Source of the DNA: Bacillota bacterium
GTDB lineage: Bacteria; Bacillota; SHA-98; Ch115; JABLXJ01
Assembly (NCBI GenBank): GCA_013178125.1
Contig: JABLXJ010000020.1
Location: forward strand, 1 to 46,520
Direction: 5' to 3'
DNA: 46,520 bases
This document shows, piece by piece, positions 7,386 through 16,375 of this stretch. The notes below the pieces were generated by a model, which saw only the letters and a program-made list of their open reading frames with translations, did no database searches and was not told where the DNA came from. The stretch's first letter is position 1, and each line of letters starts with the position of its first letter. Both the position numbers and the translations under genes were made by a program.

Positions 7386-7600
7386 AATTTTAAGTATCGG
7401 AGCAGGAATACGACCGTGACATAGACTTTCTGGTGACGGGGCAGCAGAAGTTAACAAGGATGAGTTGGTCAAAAGATGGTGCTAATGCCTTCTGTGCACT
7501 TACGGCCCTGGGGTATAAAACGGCGAATGGTGTATAGGTATTGGTGCGGTCAGGTGGCGATTTAACTGACAAACCCATCCCTGGGGTTATGCGCGGTAAG
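7386..7600 (+). mobile_element. relic of a transposon right end (UPF0236/ISLre2-like), copy 1
   Basis: About 215 bp that match, inverted, the stretch 24886-25099 (roughly 85-90 percent identical by eye, with a few 1-3 base indels). The plus frame reads EQEYDRDIDFLVTGQQKLTR then MSWSKDGANAFCAL, which looks like the C-terminus of a UPF0236/ISLre2-type transposase, followed by non-coding terminal sequence. It breaks off at 7600 exactly where IS110-like sequence begins. Confidence 0.6.
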
Positions 7601-7652
7601 CAATTTTTTCTTTGGATACATCCAGACCGACGTATTTTGTGGTATTATTCAT
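7587..7652 (-). pseudogene. N-terminus of an IS110 family transposase (truncated)
   Basis: ATG 7652 reads MNNTTKYVGLDVSKEKIA, the characteristic opening of IS110-family DEDD transposases; the Asp in GLDVSK is the first catalytic acid of the RuvC-like domain. Similarity ends at about 7602 where the transposon relic 7386-7600 starts, and a stop follows at 7587. Only about 18 of some 400 residues remain, so the element is dead. Confidence 0.65.
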
Positions 7653-7655
7653 TGT

Positions 7656-7743
7656 ACCGGCTCCCTTTCGTATGTAGCTCTGCACTAAGTGCATGTACAT
7701 TTAGTGTAACCTACGGCTTACAAGTTACAAGAATGGGAGCCGG
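7656..7743 (-). ncRNA. candidate IS110 non-coding-end (bridge-type) RNA relic
   Basis: Directly upstream of the IS110 transposase start, the arms CCGGCTCCC and GGGAGCCGG (7657-7665, 7735-7743) enclose inner stems (CACTAA 7683-7688 with TTAGTG 7701-7706, or GCAC/GTGC). In IS110 elements the non-coding end before the transposase encodes a structured guide (bridge) RNA, and this region is where it should be. Assignment rests on position and folding only. Confidence 0.35.
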
Positions 7744-7897
7744 CTTCGTTCATTATGACTTGTATAGACCTTGCGTCTGTCTTTCTTGTTCAAACTGGAG
7801 CATACGCCATCTATGTTTTAAATCTTCTTATACAGTTACAGTCTATTTCACGCTACCATTGGGTTTGGATTATGCTCTCCTACCAATTCAATTTGGT
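7744..7897. other. short non-coding interval
   Basis: Probably the remainder of the IS110 flank and the trailer of the operon. ACCAA and TTGGT near 7881-7896 could form a small hairpin after the stop at 7898, without a T run. Confidence 0.3.
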
Positions 7898-8968
7898 TCA
7901 ACACCCCATAAGATGTTCACTTATATAAAGATCGAGTTCCTCATAATCCCTCGCAGCTATCAATTGCTGCTCAAGATCTCGATCCGAGGTTCTAACTTTC
8001 TCAAGAAGATCTTTGAAGAGCCTTATGCTGTTGGCAAGGTGCTTGGTGGACAAATCCCGAGGTTGCGTCCTTATCACCTTCACATCGAGGCCTACGAACT
8101 CACCGTTTCTACCGTACCCGTTTTCATCCAGGACGCGAACCTGGTTAAACGCAACCCTCAAATTGTCACTGCCAAAGGACTTATCCTGATCAAACTTCAA
8201 CCCGTTCTGCCCATTCAAGTGAACACTCCAGAGCTTACCGTGGGCTAGGGCATACCCCATCTCGTCGGAGGGATCAAGACCCGCAAGGATGGCATGAGCG
8301 CTTTCAATCAGGCCCCCGACCCTGGCTGGGTCGGCACTCATGTACGCCAGAGCCAAAGCATGACCTATAGTAGGAATATATGCATGATCCATGGGTTCAT
8401 TTGGCTTAGGTTCGATAAGAATCCTGATTCCTTTATCATATTCAAGCATTCTATTTATGGCGTCAAGGATGTACTCTACTGATTTTCTGGATGCCTTGGA
8501 TTCTCTAATATAGGTACCTTCCCGCGCAAGCCAGAGGACAATATTCCTCGTCCCGAGTTCCCTAGCTATATCTATTGCCAAAAGGGAACGACCTATAGCC
8601 TGCTCCCTCAACTTGAGATCATTCGCAGTATAGGCACCATCTACGAATTCCCTCGCCTCCCAAAGCCTTGGAGCCACAAACTCAGCTACCAGACCGGCAT
8701 CATCCAATAGCTTCTTAATCTGGCGAGCACGTGCCAAGATCTCAGGAGTAGACATATCAGTGAGCCCGGGAACTACGTCGTCATCATGGAACTGGACACC
8801 ATCAAAACCTAAATTCTTTAGGAACCTTATCTTTTCCTCAAATGTAAAAGGCTCTCTAACCGCGGGGCCGAAGGGGTCCGCACCCTCATGAATATTCCAT
8901 GGGCCTGCGGAGAATCTGTACACACCCCCTAATACTGGATTTTCTCCTAATACTTTCTCTTCCGCCAT
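7898..8968 (-). CDS. xylose-isomerase-like TIM-barrel sugar isomerase
   Basis: 356 residues of the class I (Streptomyces-type) xylose isomerase fold. Matching motifs: WNIHEGADPFG (residues 24-34), FHDDD (60-64, with the catalytic His61 and Asp64), EPKPNEP (186-192, metal Glu186 and Lys188), ESAH (222-225), FDQD (259-262) and Asp295. One expected metal ligand differs: where xylose isomerase has the Asp of DLNGQ, this protein has His250 in HLNGQ. The WGGREG of true enzymes is WLAREG here. It may isomerise another sugar. It is the last gene of the long minus-strand operon. Start ATG 8968; the purine tract AAGGGAG upstream fits. Confidence 0.75.
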   Translation of the reverse strand: MAEEKVLGENPVLGGVYRFSAGPWNIHEGADPFGPAVREPFTFEEKIRFLKNLGFDGVQFHDDDVVPGLTDMSTPEILARARQIKKLLDDAGLVAEFVAPRLWEAREFVDGAYTANDLKLREQAIGRSLLAIDIARELGTRNIVLWLAREGTYIRESKASRKSVEYILDAINRMLEYDKGIRILIEPKPNEPMDHAYIPTIGHALALAYMSADPARVGGLIESAHAILAGLDPSDEMGYALAHGKLWSVHLNGQNGLKFDQDKSFGSDNLRVAFNQVRVLDENGYGRNGEFVGLDVKVIRTQPRDLSTKHLANSIRLFKDLLEKVRTSDRDLEQQLIAARDYEELDLYISEHLMGC

Positions 8969-9333
8969 CTTATCATTACTCCTTCCCTAAGGTTTTGCTT
9001 GGGTAAATTAATACTACTCTGTCAGATCTGCAGTCATTGCCAATTCAACAGGCCCAGCTGTAGTATTCTACTAAAAACAGTGTCTTCGACGGCACTTAGG
9101 CTATTACGTTGCTAGAGGGTTCCTACATAACAGGGCACTACTGAGAGCGTCGATTTTCTCCAATCTGTGGCAAGATGGTACAGCCCGATGCTATTGGACT
9201 GTAGTAATTCTACATTGCGTAGGCGCCTATTACTAACTACCTGGGGAAAACCGACGCCCTCAGTACTAGCAATCCACTAAGAAACCCCGTCAGGAAGCCG
9301 ATTTCCATTATCCCTCTATTATGAAAATCCACG
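8969..9333. other. 365-base intergenic stretch within the operon
   Basis: No gene seen. A weak imperfect inverted repeat (TAGTAAT ... ATTACTA, about 9200-9237) is present. The size of this gap leaves room for a separate promoter for the isomerase-like gene, but none is clear. Confidence 0.3.
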
Positions 9334-10578
9334 CTAGCCCTTGAGAGATGCCAGCACCAGCGCCGCAAGCTCGACCGCTATCGCCGGCGCCCAGAGGGAG
9401 TTCTGTACCTTTGCGAAGCTGGCCTTGAAATAATCCACGGTGAGCACCAGGCACAAGTGAGCCGGCGATAACATCGTCCCCACAAACCCGCTCACAAAGG
9501 CGAAAGTCACGTAAGAAAGATTCACGCTACCTGCAGTGATCAATATCCCCATAATAAGTGGAAAGGCGATGCTTGGCACTGTGACCCCGAGACCGGTTGA
9601 GAATGCTACCAAAAACGGCAGGATAAATAGGAGAAACATAGGTGGAATTCCTGTTACACTCAGGAACGTCGATATTTGATTCAACGCACCGCTAGCTACG
9701 AGAATGTCCCTAAACAACATCACGCCGAGCACAAGGGCTACTACATTCCGGGAAAAGGCCTCTCTCACAAGGCTCCACGCGTCTCTTAACGAATATCTCC
9801 CCACGATCATCATAACGATGAGGACGGCCGCAACAGCAGCTGATATATTCAGCTTCAGGATCGTGACGCCCACTACGACCGCGATGACAGGGCTGAGGGC
9901 AGCCAGCGCATCAAACACACAGGATACCTTCCCTGCCGCCATATCCGGTGTTCCCGCCGCAGTCCCCTCCGACGATATCGTCCCTTTACGCGTCATTCCC
10001 TTAAATGCAGGAATGATCCCCGCCGCAATTGTAATCGGCACCATGGGGACCATCCCTATGATAAGCCGGTCCAGACGCAAATCCAGCACCTGGCCCGCCA
10101 CGATAATGGAGGGATAAATCGGCATGACACACTCCCAGATATGCCTGTACCAGTAATTGATAAATGCCTTGCGCTCGGGCGGGATCTCGAGGTTGGCCGT
10201 AACCTGATGAACCAGAGGCGCTGAGAATCGCGCCCCACCCGCCGATGGTAAAAGCCCGAGGAAGGCCGGTAAGGCGGCCATGATGATGCGCCGGTCCGAA
10301 ATCAGGGCATGGAGGGCGCCTACCATCCTCTGCATCAGTCCTGCGCGCCTCATTGCGTGCTCTAGAAACGCGATTAAAACCAGGGCCGAAATAAGATCCA
10401 GAGTATCGGGGGATGTGGCTGACTTCACAGCGATTGCGCCCAACGCGGCGGCTCCCATTCCGAAGCTGACACCGAGGATCACCGCAGCTACGAGTATTAC
10501 AAGCCCGAGGTTAAGGTTACGACGCAAGAGAACTATCATAAGCAGGCAAACTGCAATAAGGCATAAAAACTCTAACAT
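9334..10578 (-). CDS. DUF401 family integral membrane transporter
   Basis: 414 residues, almost entirely hydrophobic, with about ten to twelve membrane segments; it matches the DUF401 family of the ion-transporter superfamily (GntP/CitMHS-like organisation). Landmarks include the LLPSAGGARFSAPL segment (about 108-121), the INYWYRHIWE stretch (139-148) and a C-terminal half with GTMLSPAHLCLVLT. ATG 10578 follows AGGAGA. Substrate is unknown, but members are thought to move organic acids or amino acids. Its place after a peptidase suggests export or uptake of a small product of peptide breakdown (inference). Confidence 0.8.
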   Translation of the reverse strand: MLEFLCLIAVCLLMIVLLRRNLNLGLVILVAAVILGVSFGMGAAALGAIAVKSATSPDTLDLISALVLIAFLEHAMRRAGLMQRMVGALHALISDRRIIMAALPAFLGLLPSAGGARFSAPLVHQVTANLEIPPERKAFINYWYRHIWECVMPIYPSIIVAGQVLDLRLDRLIIGMVPMVPITIAAGIIPAFKGMTRKGTISSEGTAAGTPDMAAGKVSCVFDALAALSPVIAVVVGVTILKLNISAAVAAVLIVMMIVGRYSLRDAWSLVREAFSRNVVALVLGVMLFRDILVASGALNQISTFLSVTGIPPMFLLFILPFLVAFSTGLGVTVPSIAFPLIMGILITAGSVNLSYVTFAFVSGFVGTMLSPAHLCLVLTVDYFKASFAKVQNSLWAPAIAVELAALVLASLKG

Positions 10579-10765
10579 AACATTCTCCTATTCAACTATT
10601 GGTTCACTTCTTACTTACTTGTTGCTTGAATTTTTTCGATAGGCTACCGTGAAAATGACCCAGCTATTCCTGGTGAACTCGCGAGTCAACAACCGTTTCC
10701 CGAGATTGAATCTACGTTGCCTGGCGGCATTTTCATTGCCTATGGAACCCATAGCGGCATGAGGG

Positions 10766-11839
10766 TTACGGCATATTCATAAGCATATCTACCAAGATAT
10801 CAGAAGCCATCTCAGCATTTCTGACATCAACCACCTCAATCGGCGAATGAGAGTATCGGCGAGGGATCATTAGTGTTGAACAACGAAGTGCCGGGTTAAC
10901 CTCTGAAGCAATGGTAGTATCCGTAAAGGTCCGAGCATATATGTCCGGATTCAACTTCACCCCCAACCGTTCGGCCGCAGCGACAAGCATTTCGTCAAGT
11001 TCCTTGTTAGAATACAGTACTTTGGCAGGATAAAGGCTTCCAACTGGCTGACTCATTTGGAATTTACGAAGAACTGGACCTTCGCTGAGGCCTACGATCT
11101 TATGGCGGTCGAAGGCGGCATCATTGGCAAAAGCGGTATCCAATGCTATCATGAAGTCCGCTTTCAATCTGGATGATATATATGCAGCCCCTTGAGAGCC
11201 CACTTCCTCACGTACCGATCCTACAAAATAAACGTTGCAATTCAAATCTTGTCCCATCAATCGTTTCGCAACATCTAATAAAATGGCACAACCAACCCTG
11301 TCGTCAACAGACTTACTTGCCAAGAAACGCTTTTCTTCGTCTAACCAGCGAGCATTCGGAGCGAACGTTATAGGATCGCCTATAGCAACGGATTCCTGCC
11401 TGTTTCCCACATCTATCCAAAGCTCACCACTGCCAGTTTCTTCGAAATGAGCCGAAGCTGAGCATATCACCCCGGTCACGTCACCATCGCGGCCTATTAT
11501 ATTAACAGCGGTCCCCATGAGCACCTTTTCGTTTATCCAGCCAACCCTCTCAAACCACACATATTCATCCACATCCCGAACAACTAAGCTCACCTCATCC
11601 ATATGGGCCATGAGGATGAGACTTACGTTTCCACGTCCTCGCCTATAAGCTATAACGTTGCCTATAGCATCAATCTCAATTTCGTCGACGTATTGTCTTA
11701 AGTTCTTGGAAAGATATGTGGCCACCCTATCTTCATGACCAGATGGTGCGCACAGCTGTACGAGTTCGAAAAGAGATTCACGTAACACCTTCTTCATTCT
11801 CCCCTCGTCAAGACGTTTGGGCCAATTCATTGGCAGCAA
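10766..11839 (-). CDS. M42 family metallopeptidase (glutamyl-aminopeptidase/FrvX type)
   Basis: 357 residues counted from TTG 11839. Dinuclear-zinc ligands of M42 are all visible: His79 and Asp81 in AHMDE, Asp179-Asp180 in SVDDR, the catalytic Glu pair 211-212 in REEVGSQG, Asp234 in ALDTAF and the late His in YSHSPIE. These enzymes are cytosolic, often tetrahedral, aminopeptidases acting on short peptides. The start is uncertain: ATG 11797 (MKKVLRE) is also possible, with a G-rich tract very close before it. In the operon it would cut peptides delivered by the Opp-type importer. Confidence 0.88.
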   Translation of the reverse strand: MLPMNWPKRLDEGRMKKVLRESLFELVQLCAPSGHEDRVATYLSKNLRQYVDEIEIDAIGNVIAYRRGRGNVSLILMAHMDEVSLVVRDVDEYVWFERVGWINEKVLMGTAVNIIGRDGDVTGVICSASAHFEETGSGELWIDVGNRQESVAIGDPITFAPNARWLDEEKRFLASKSVDDRVGCAILLDVAKRLMGQDLNCNVYFVGSVREEVGSQGAAYISSRLKADFMIALDTAFANDAAFDRHKIVGLSEGPVLRKFQMSQPVGSLYPAKVLYSNKELDEMLVAAAERLGVKLNPDIYARTFTDTTIASEVNPALRCSTLMIPRRYSHSPIEVVDVRNAEMASDILVDMLMNMP

Positions 11840-11875
11840 ACAGATTCTTTCGAATCCAGCTGTCCAGCTCTGTAC

Positions 11876-12889
11876 TCACACCTTAATGACCCGTCGGCCT
11901 TCTGACGCACGGTAGGCAGCGAAAACTATCTCCTGATTACGAGTGCCCTCGCAAGCGTTTAAGAACGGTTCCCTGTCTTCCCTTATACACTGATTTAGAT
12001 ATCCAACCTCCGCTGAATACATATTGATAATCGGAAACTCCAATTTTGTTTCTTCTCCGTCGAGGTTAGCAAACAATCGGCCCTCTGGAAGCTGGCCAAT
12101 GGTCTCTTCACCGCGAAGGCACCCCTTGGTCCCATACACCTCGAAAACATGTCTCGCTCCCTTGACATTGAAACAGGAATCCACTATCCCATGCGCTCCA
12201 CTCTTAAACTTGAGCAGGACTGTTGCTGTATCTTCAACGTTATAGTCAGCGTCCAAAGTATCCACGAAAGCCGAAACTTCAACCACTTCTCCCAGCCAGT
12301 ACCTCAATAAGTCGATACAGTGGATCCCCATATCCATTAGCGAGCCACCACCGGCAAGCTCTTTACTTTGTCTCCAGGTTCGTTCACCATTTGGGCCCCA
12401 TTCCACCTTATAGTGTGAAAGTTGTGCTCTCGCCATAATCGGTTTTCCAATGATTCCGGAATCGATCATTTCTTTTACTTTCCTATGGGCACCATGAAAT
12501 CGCATCATGAACCCGATCATAAACTTAACGCCTTGCTTCCGGCACAAAGAGTCTATCTCTTTGCATTGATCAATGGTCAAGGCCATAGGCTTCTCACATA
12601 GAATGTGCTTCTTGGCTTTAGCTGCTTTTACCACATTCTCATAGTGCAGAAATACTGGGCTGGCAATGTATACGGCATCCAACTCAGGCAATGCGAGGAG
12701 ATCATCGGTACGATCGAAATAGTAGGGACACCCGTACTTTTTCGCTATTTCCTCCGCTTCCCCCAACCGCTGGCTAGTAACCCCTATTACTTTCGTATCG
12801 GGTAATTTGATCATCGCCGGGATCGTTCGTTTATTAGCGATACCATATGCCGAAATCACGCCCCATCGAATGGTTCTATCGGAAAACAC
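11876..12889 (-). CDS. Gfo/Idh/MocA family oxidoreductase
   Basis: 337 residues. N-terminal NAD(P)-binding Rossmann domain (opening IRWGVISAYGIANKR, where the usual G-x-G-x-x-G is relaxed), catalytic EKP motif (CEKPMAL, about residues 98-104), and C-terminal alpha/beta domain with GGGSLMDMGIHCIDLLR (179-195) carrying the conserved D and H. These enzymes oxidise or reduce sugars, inositols or related polyols. GTG 12889 behind AAGGTGAAGGAAA. First of four such paralogues in the window; substrate unknown. Confidence 0.88.
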   Translation of the reverse strand: MFSDRTIRWGVISAYGIANKRTIPAMIKLPDTKVIGVTSQRLGEAEEIAKKYGCPYYFDRTDDLLALPELDAVYIASPVFLHYENVVKAAKAKKHILCEKPMALTIDQCKEIDSLCRKQGVKFMIGFMMRFHGAHRKVKEMIDSGIIGKPIMARAQLSHYKVEWGPNGERTWRQSKELAGGGSLMDMGIHCIDLLRYWLGEVVEVSAFVDTLDADYNVEDTATVLLKFKSGAHGIVDSCFNVKGARHVFEVYGTKGCLRGEETIGQLPEGRLFANLDGEETKLEFPIINMYSAEVGYLNQCIREDREPFLNACEGTRNQEIVFAAYRASEGRRVIKV

Positions 12890-12962
12890 TTTCCTTCACC
12901 TTCCTGTACAAATGTTCAGTCCCTTTTAGCTCGTAATGCTGTGAAATCCATGGAGTTCGGGC

Positions 12963-13235
12963 TTACCCCTCCTCACACTTTTCCCGCGTTAGCCGGAATA
13001 CCACAGTGTTATACGGGTCCGGGCAACCTACGTATGTGACGTTGGGGTCCTTTTCCCAAGGAAAGTCCGCTCCATATTGAAATGCCTGGACAAAGGGAAA
13101 CATCGCAGCATAGGCCCAGGAGCAAAAGGCGTTCCTGTCTTCTGACAACTCAAAGACATCACCGACCTTAAGCCCCTTGTCACACCCTCTACCTCTTGTC
13201 TCGATAACCTCAGCCTTCACCCGATATTGAACCAT
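12963..13235 (-). CDS. TIGR04076 family protein
   Basis: 90 residues, matching the small TIGR04076 family: MVQYRVKAEVIETRG start, a Cys19 in GRGCDKGLKVGD, FCSWAYAAMFPFVQAF (37-52) and a late Cys in YVGCPDP, with a final Cys near the end. The three or four conserved cysteines suggest metal or thiol chemistry, but the family has no known function. GGGGGG tract a short way before ATG 13235. It lies directly downstream (58 bases) of the URO-D-like gene, so the two are probably partners or act in one step. Confidence 0.8.
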   Translation of the reverse strand: MVQYRVKAEVIETRGRGCDKGLKVGDVFELSEDRNAFCSWAYAAMFPFVQAFQYGADFPWEKDPNVTYVGCPDPYNTVVFRLTREKCEEG

Positions 13236-13293
13236 ATGATAACCCCCCTTGAATTGTTTTTTTGAAGCAGTATTTGGTCAATAGCTTCCACGA

Positions 13294-14421
13294 TTAGGCA
13301 TATGCACCATATCGCTTTCCAGCCTCGGCAAGAGCAAAAATATTTTCATACGGGGTACCTTCGTGGAGATAATCTGTTGTCGCTAAGATGAACTTTCCTC
13401 GATATCTTACTGAATCCATTACTCGCTTGACCTCCTTCTCAATCTCGTGTGGTGAAGCCTGGCGCAGAAAATAAACCTGATCGATGTTGCCGGAAAGAAT
13501 CATTTCACCACCCAAGCGTTTTAAAGCTTCCTCCAAAACAGTGTCACCCACTGGAGGAGGCGAAAGTGATTCATAGGCTCGCATTCCTAGCCCGGGATAT
13601 ATATCGAGAAGTACTCTAGCCGGTCCACAATTATGATAGAGAACTGGTATACCTTCCGACTGAATGGCTTCAATAACCGCCTTCTCATATTTGAACACAT
13701 GTTGCCTAAAAAAACCGGGACTCACAACTTTGCCATTGGCTATGTTGGCATTATACGCGACGATGTCAGCACCACTTGTGGCCACCTGTAATGCTAAATC
13801 GCGACATCTTGCAGTAAAGTATTCCAACATTTCGTGGTAAAAGGATGACTCGAGCATTGCATCCATGAGTAGATCCTCAAGTTTTCGATAATAAACGACA
13901 AATCCAAATGCACCCGATACCCATGGGGCAACAATGCCATACTCGCCCGTCACCTTTTTGGCAAGAGTAACATTCTTGGTATCCAATTTCGGAACAGGGG
14001 GTTGGTATTTTAAGAAAAGCTCGAAATCCTCTCTAGTCTTAATGAAAGCCTCGGTTATAGCCTCAATGGTTTCGTACGGGGAAACCTTTCTCCTTTGGAG
14101 TACTTGCCTTAGTTCCCCTTCAGGGGTTTCGATCGTGGTAATTACCACCTGCTCTTTTTCACATTCGGACTCACTCACCCTGACCTGCCAATCTGGACCA
14201 GAATTCATCGATTCCCCAAAGGACGGAGTACAGTTTCTGTGTATAACATCGAACCCAAAATGTTTATACACTTCAACTGTCCCTTCGATCAAGTCCACGT
14301 CAGGATCTTTGAAAAACTCCTTAACAAAATTTGTATGAATAAAAGGAGACGCTGGTAGCCGATCTACGTCCTTCCCGTCAAACAGCCTCAATAATCTTTC
14401 CCGAGGAGATAACTCCTTCAT
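13294..14421 (-). CDS. URO-D superfamily protein (corrinoid methyltransferase MtaA/CmuA-like)
   Basis: 375 residues from ATG 14421, chosen because GAAGGGGG lies eight bases upstream; a GTG at 14442 would add seven. The fold is that of uroporphyrinogen decarboxylase, but neighbours and divergence point to the methyltransferase branch rather than haem synthesis. The opening LSPRERLLRLFDGKDVDR is typical. Of the zinc site H-x-C...C known from MtaA/MtbA, YHNCG is present (about residues 270-274) but the distal Cys is replaced in the ILATTDYLHEGTP region. No corrinoid protein is encoded nearby. Function in the operon is unclear. Confidence 0.75.
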   Translation of the reverse strand: MKELSPRERLLRLFDGKDVDRLPASPFIHTNFVKEFFKDPDVDLIEGTVEVYKHFGFDVIHRNCTPSFGESMNSGPDWQVRVSESECEKEQVVITTIETPEGELRQVLQRRKVSPYETIEAITEAFIKTREDFELFLKYQPPVPKLDTKNVTLAKKVTGEYGIVAPWVSGAFGFVVYYRKLEDLLMDAMLESSFYHEMLEYFTARCRDLALQVATSGADIVAYNANIANGKVVSPGFFRQHVFKYEKAVIEAIQSEGIPVLYHNCGPARVLLDIYPGLGMRAYESLSPPPVGDTVLEEALKRLGGEMILSGNIDQVYFLRQASPHEIEKEVKRVMDSVRYRGKFILATTDYLHEGTPYENIFALAEAGKRYGAYA

Positions 14422-14495
14422 GGGACCAGCCCCCTTCTTCACTCCAGTTTTCCTTCGTTAAGAAATGCCCGAAGAGTATTGAAAAGGCCTAGCCA

Positions 14496-15554
14496 CTATC
14501 TACCGAACACCTTCCGAAATACCCGAAGCAGGTTACCCCCTAAAACCTTTATGATATCCTCCTCAGAGAAACCCCGCTGTAGCATTCTACCTGTGAGGGC
14601 CGGAAACTTACTGTAATCCTCGAGTCCTTCTACCCAACTCAAATCGAAGTCATTATTTTGGTAGGCATCTTCGTAAAAATGCATGGTATTTCTCCGAAAG
14701 TCCTCGTTATAATCGAAATAGTCCGGGCCTAGGCCTACATGGTCAATACCAACAAGATCGGCTATGTAAGCAACCTGATCTAGCAAATCGTCAATGGAGG
14801 CTCGCCGAGCCCCAGTTTTTATGAGGTGAGCACAAAAATGCACACCGACGACTCCGCCATTTTCGGCTAACTGTTTAAGCGCTGCGTCACTCAGATTGGC
14901 GGTAGACTCAGCCAAGACCCTCGAGCCTGCATGGGAATTTATCACCGGGTCCTCGGTAATCTCGTATACATCTTGCATTGCTTTGCGCGACAGATGCGAG
15001 AGATCGATGACCATACCCAACCGATTCATCTCGCGAACCACTTGATGCCCGAATGGAGTCAGGCCCGTGTTCTCGGGATCATCCTGAGTACCAGCGATTT
15101 GATTATTAAAAGCCCACGTGAGCTGCATATGTCTTACGCCTAACTGATAAAGGCAACGCAGTACCTCCAGGCTACCCTCTAAAGGCTTTCCTCCCTCAAA
15201 TCCCATGAGTACAGCGGCCTTACCCTCGACCTTTGCTTCACGAATATCCTCAACCGTCAGAGCAAGACAGGCGACATCTGGGGAATTCGCTACAAGACTA
15301 CGAACCTGATCGATCGCCACTAAGGCTCGTTTCGTCCAGCCCTCGAACTCTGAGATCGAATACTGATATTCCTCTTTCGTTTTAGCCCAGGGCAACGCAT
15401 CAACAAGCATATGCAGAATCTTGGCCGTCACCCCGCCTTCGCGCATCTGCTTAAACGAATCAAGATTCATCATATGATCGTGTGAAACCACAACGGTTGC
15501 CCTACTATGTACGGCCTTAGCTTGTTCGAACTGAACCTCATCGAACCTATGCAT
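14496..15554 (-). CDS. M19 family membrane-dipeptidase-type peptidase
   Basis: 352 residues, soluble (no signal or anchor). Peptidase M19 cleaves dipeptides, including D-amino-acid-containing and beta-lactam-like ones, with two zinc ions. Visible ligands: Glu120 in GFEGG, His187 in DLSHLS, His208 in NSHAG, and a GLGPDYFD motif later. The first motif, normally H-x-D, reads H-D-H here (residues 25-27), an odd variation. AAGGAGGAAGGTGG precedes ATG 15554. With the M42 peptidase and peptide importer it makes a complete route from imported peptide to amino acids. Confidence 0.85.
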   Translation of the reverse strand: MHRFDEVQFEQAKAVHSRATVVVSHDHMMNLDSFKQMREGGVTAKILHMLVDALPWAKTKEEYQYSISEFEGWTKRALVAIDQVRSLVANSPDVACLALTVEDIREAKVEGKAAVLMGFEGGKPLEGSLEVLRCLYQLGVRHMQLTWAFNNQIAGTQDDPENTGLTPFGHQVVREMNRLGMVIDLSHLSRKAMQDVYEITEDPVINSHAGSRVLAESTANLSDAALKQLAENGGVVGVHFCAHLIKTGARRASIDDLLDQVAYIADLVGIDHVGLGPDYFDYNEDFRRNTMHFYEDAYQNNDFDLSWVEGLEDYSKFPALTGRMLQRGFSEEDIIKVLGGNLLRVFRKVFGR

Positions 15555-15676
15555 ACCACCTTCCTCCTTTTCATCGCCTCTACCTTTGGTTCAACTACCT
15601 AACCTACATAGCGGCACCATACTTTTCTCAAGAAAAGAGCCACAAGCGAACGATCGCTCTATTCTCCTTATCGATC

Positions 15677-16375
15677 TTATTCGGCGTTGCCTCGATCTAT
15701 GGAAGCTAAAATTGCATCCCTGGCATATATAAGGTATTGTTCCATCACCTGCGCTACTTGTTGGGCATCGCGTTTCTTTAGGCTCTCCAGGATCTTAATG
15801 TGCCCTTCCAAGGACCTTTTCGCCTCATCCAGATCCATTAGGGTCCTTTTACGGTATCTCAGGATGTGCTCCTTAAGATTACTTATCATATTCGCCAACT
15901 TGCGGTTACCGCAGGCTCTGGCAATCACATCGTGAAATTCAGTATTGAGGCTTACCATTCTATCCAAGTCTCTATGTTCCAAACTAGCCCGGGTATAAGC
16001 AATGATCTGCTCCAAGCGACGTAGATCCTTTTCCTGTATCCTTTCAGCTGCTAAGCGCCCCATATACGTTTCAAGGGCAATTCGAACTTCAAAAAGTTCT
16101 TCTGCGTCCGTCCGAGAGTTTTCCGCTACGACCAAGCCCCCACTCCTAAGCCTTATCAATAAACCTTCTGTTTCTAACTTCTGAAGCGCTTCTCTCACAG
16201 GCGTTCGGCTGATCCCTATTCTTCGGGCAATCTTAGCCTCGAGCACACGTTCACCAGGAGCTAGTTTTCCGTTCAGTATCTGCTGCCGCAAAGCAGCATA
16301 GACCCGCTCATGCAACACCTTTCGATCTTCGATTCCTATAGATATCTCATCTGCATAGCCTCTCACTTTGAACAT
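15677..16375 (-). CDS. GntR family transcriptional regulator, FadR subfamily (FCD domain)
   Basis: 232 residues. An N-terminal winged helix-turn-helix (about 20-85; ISRTPVREALQKLETEGLL is the recognition region) is joined to an all-helical FCD ligand domain (about 95-220) with the metal-binding Asp/His pattern (LNTEFHD, EGHIK). It overlaps the upstream aminotransferase gene by 13 bases, so it is translationally coupled within the operon. The likely target is the palindrome cluster at 24779-24814 ahead of the first gene, and the likely inducer is a substrate or intermediate of this pathway (inference). Confidence 0.88.
   Translation of the reverse strand: MFKVRGYADEISIGIEDRKVLHERVYAALRQQILNGKLAPGERVLEAKIARRIGISRTPVREALQKLETEGLLIRLRSGGLVVAENSRTDAEELFEVRIALETYMGRLAAERIQEKDLRRLEQIIAYTRASLEHRDLDRMVSLNTEFHDVIARACGNRKLANMISNLKEHILRYRKRTLMDLDEAKRSLEGHIKILESLKKRDAQQVAQVMEQYLIYARDAILASIDRGNAE

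Noticed and set aside
7541-8248. Plus-strand frame of 235 codons
   Set aside because: It starts in the transposon relic and runs antisense through the IS110 flank and the isomerase-like gene; composition is not protein-like.
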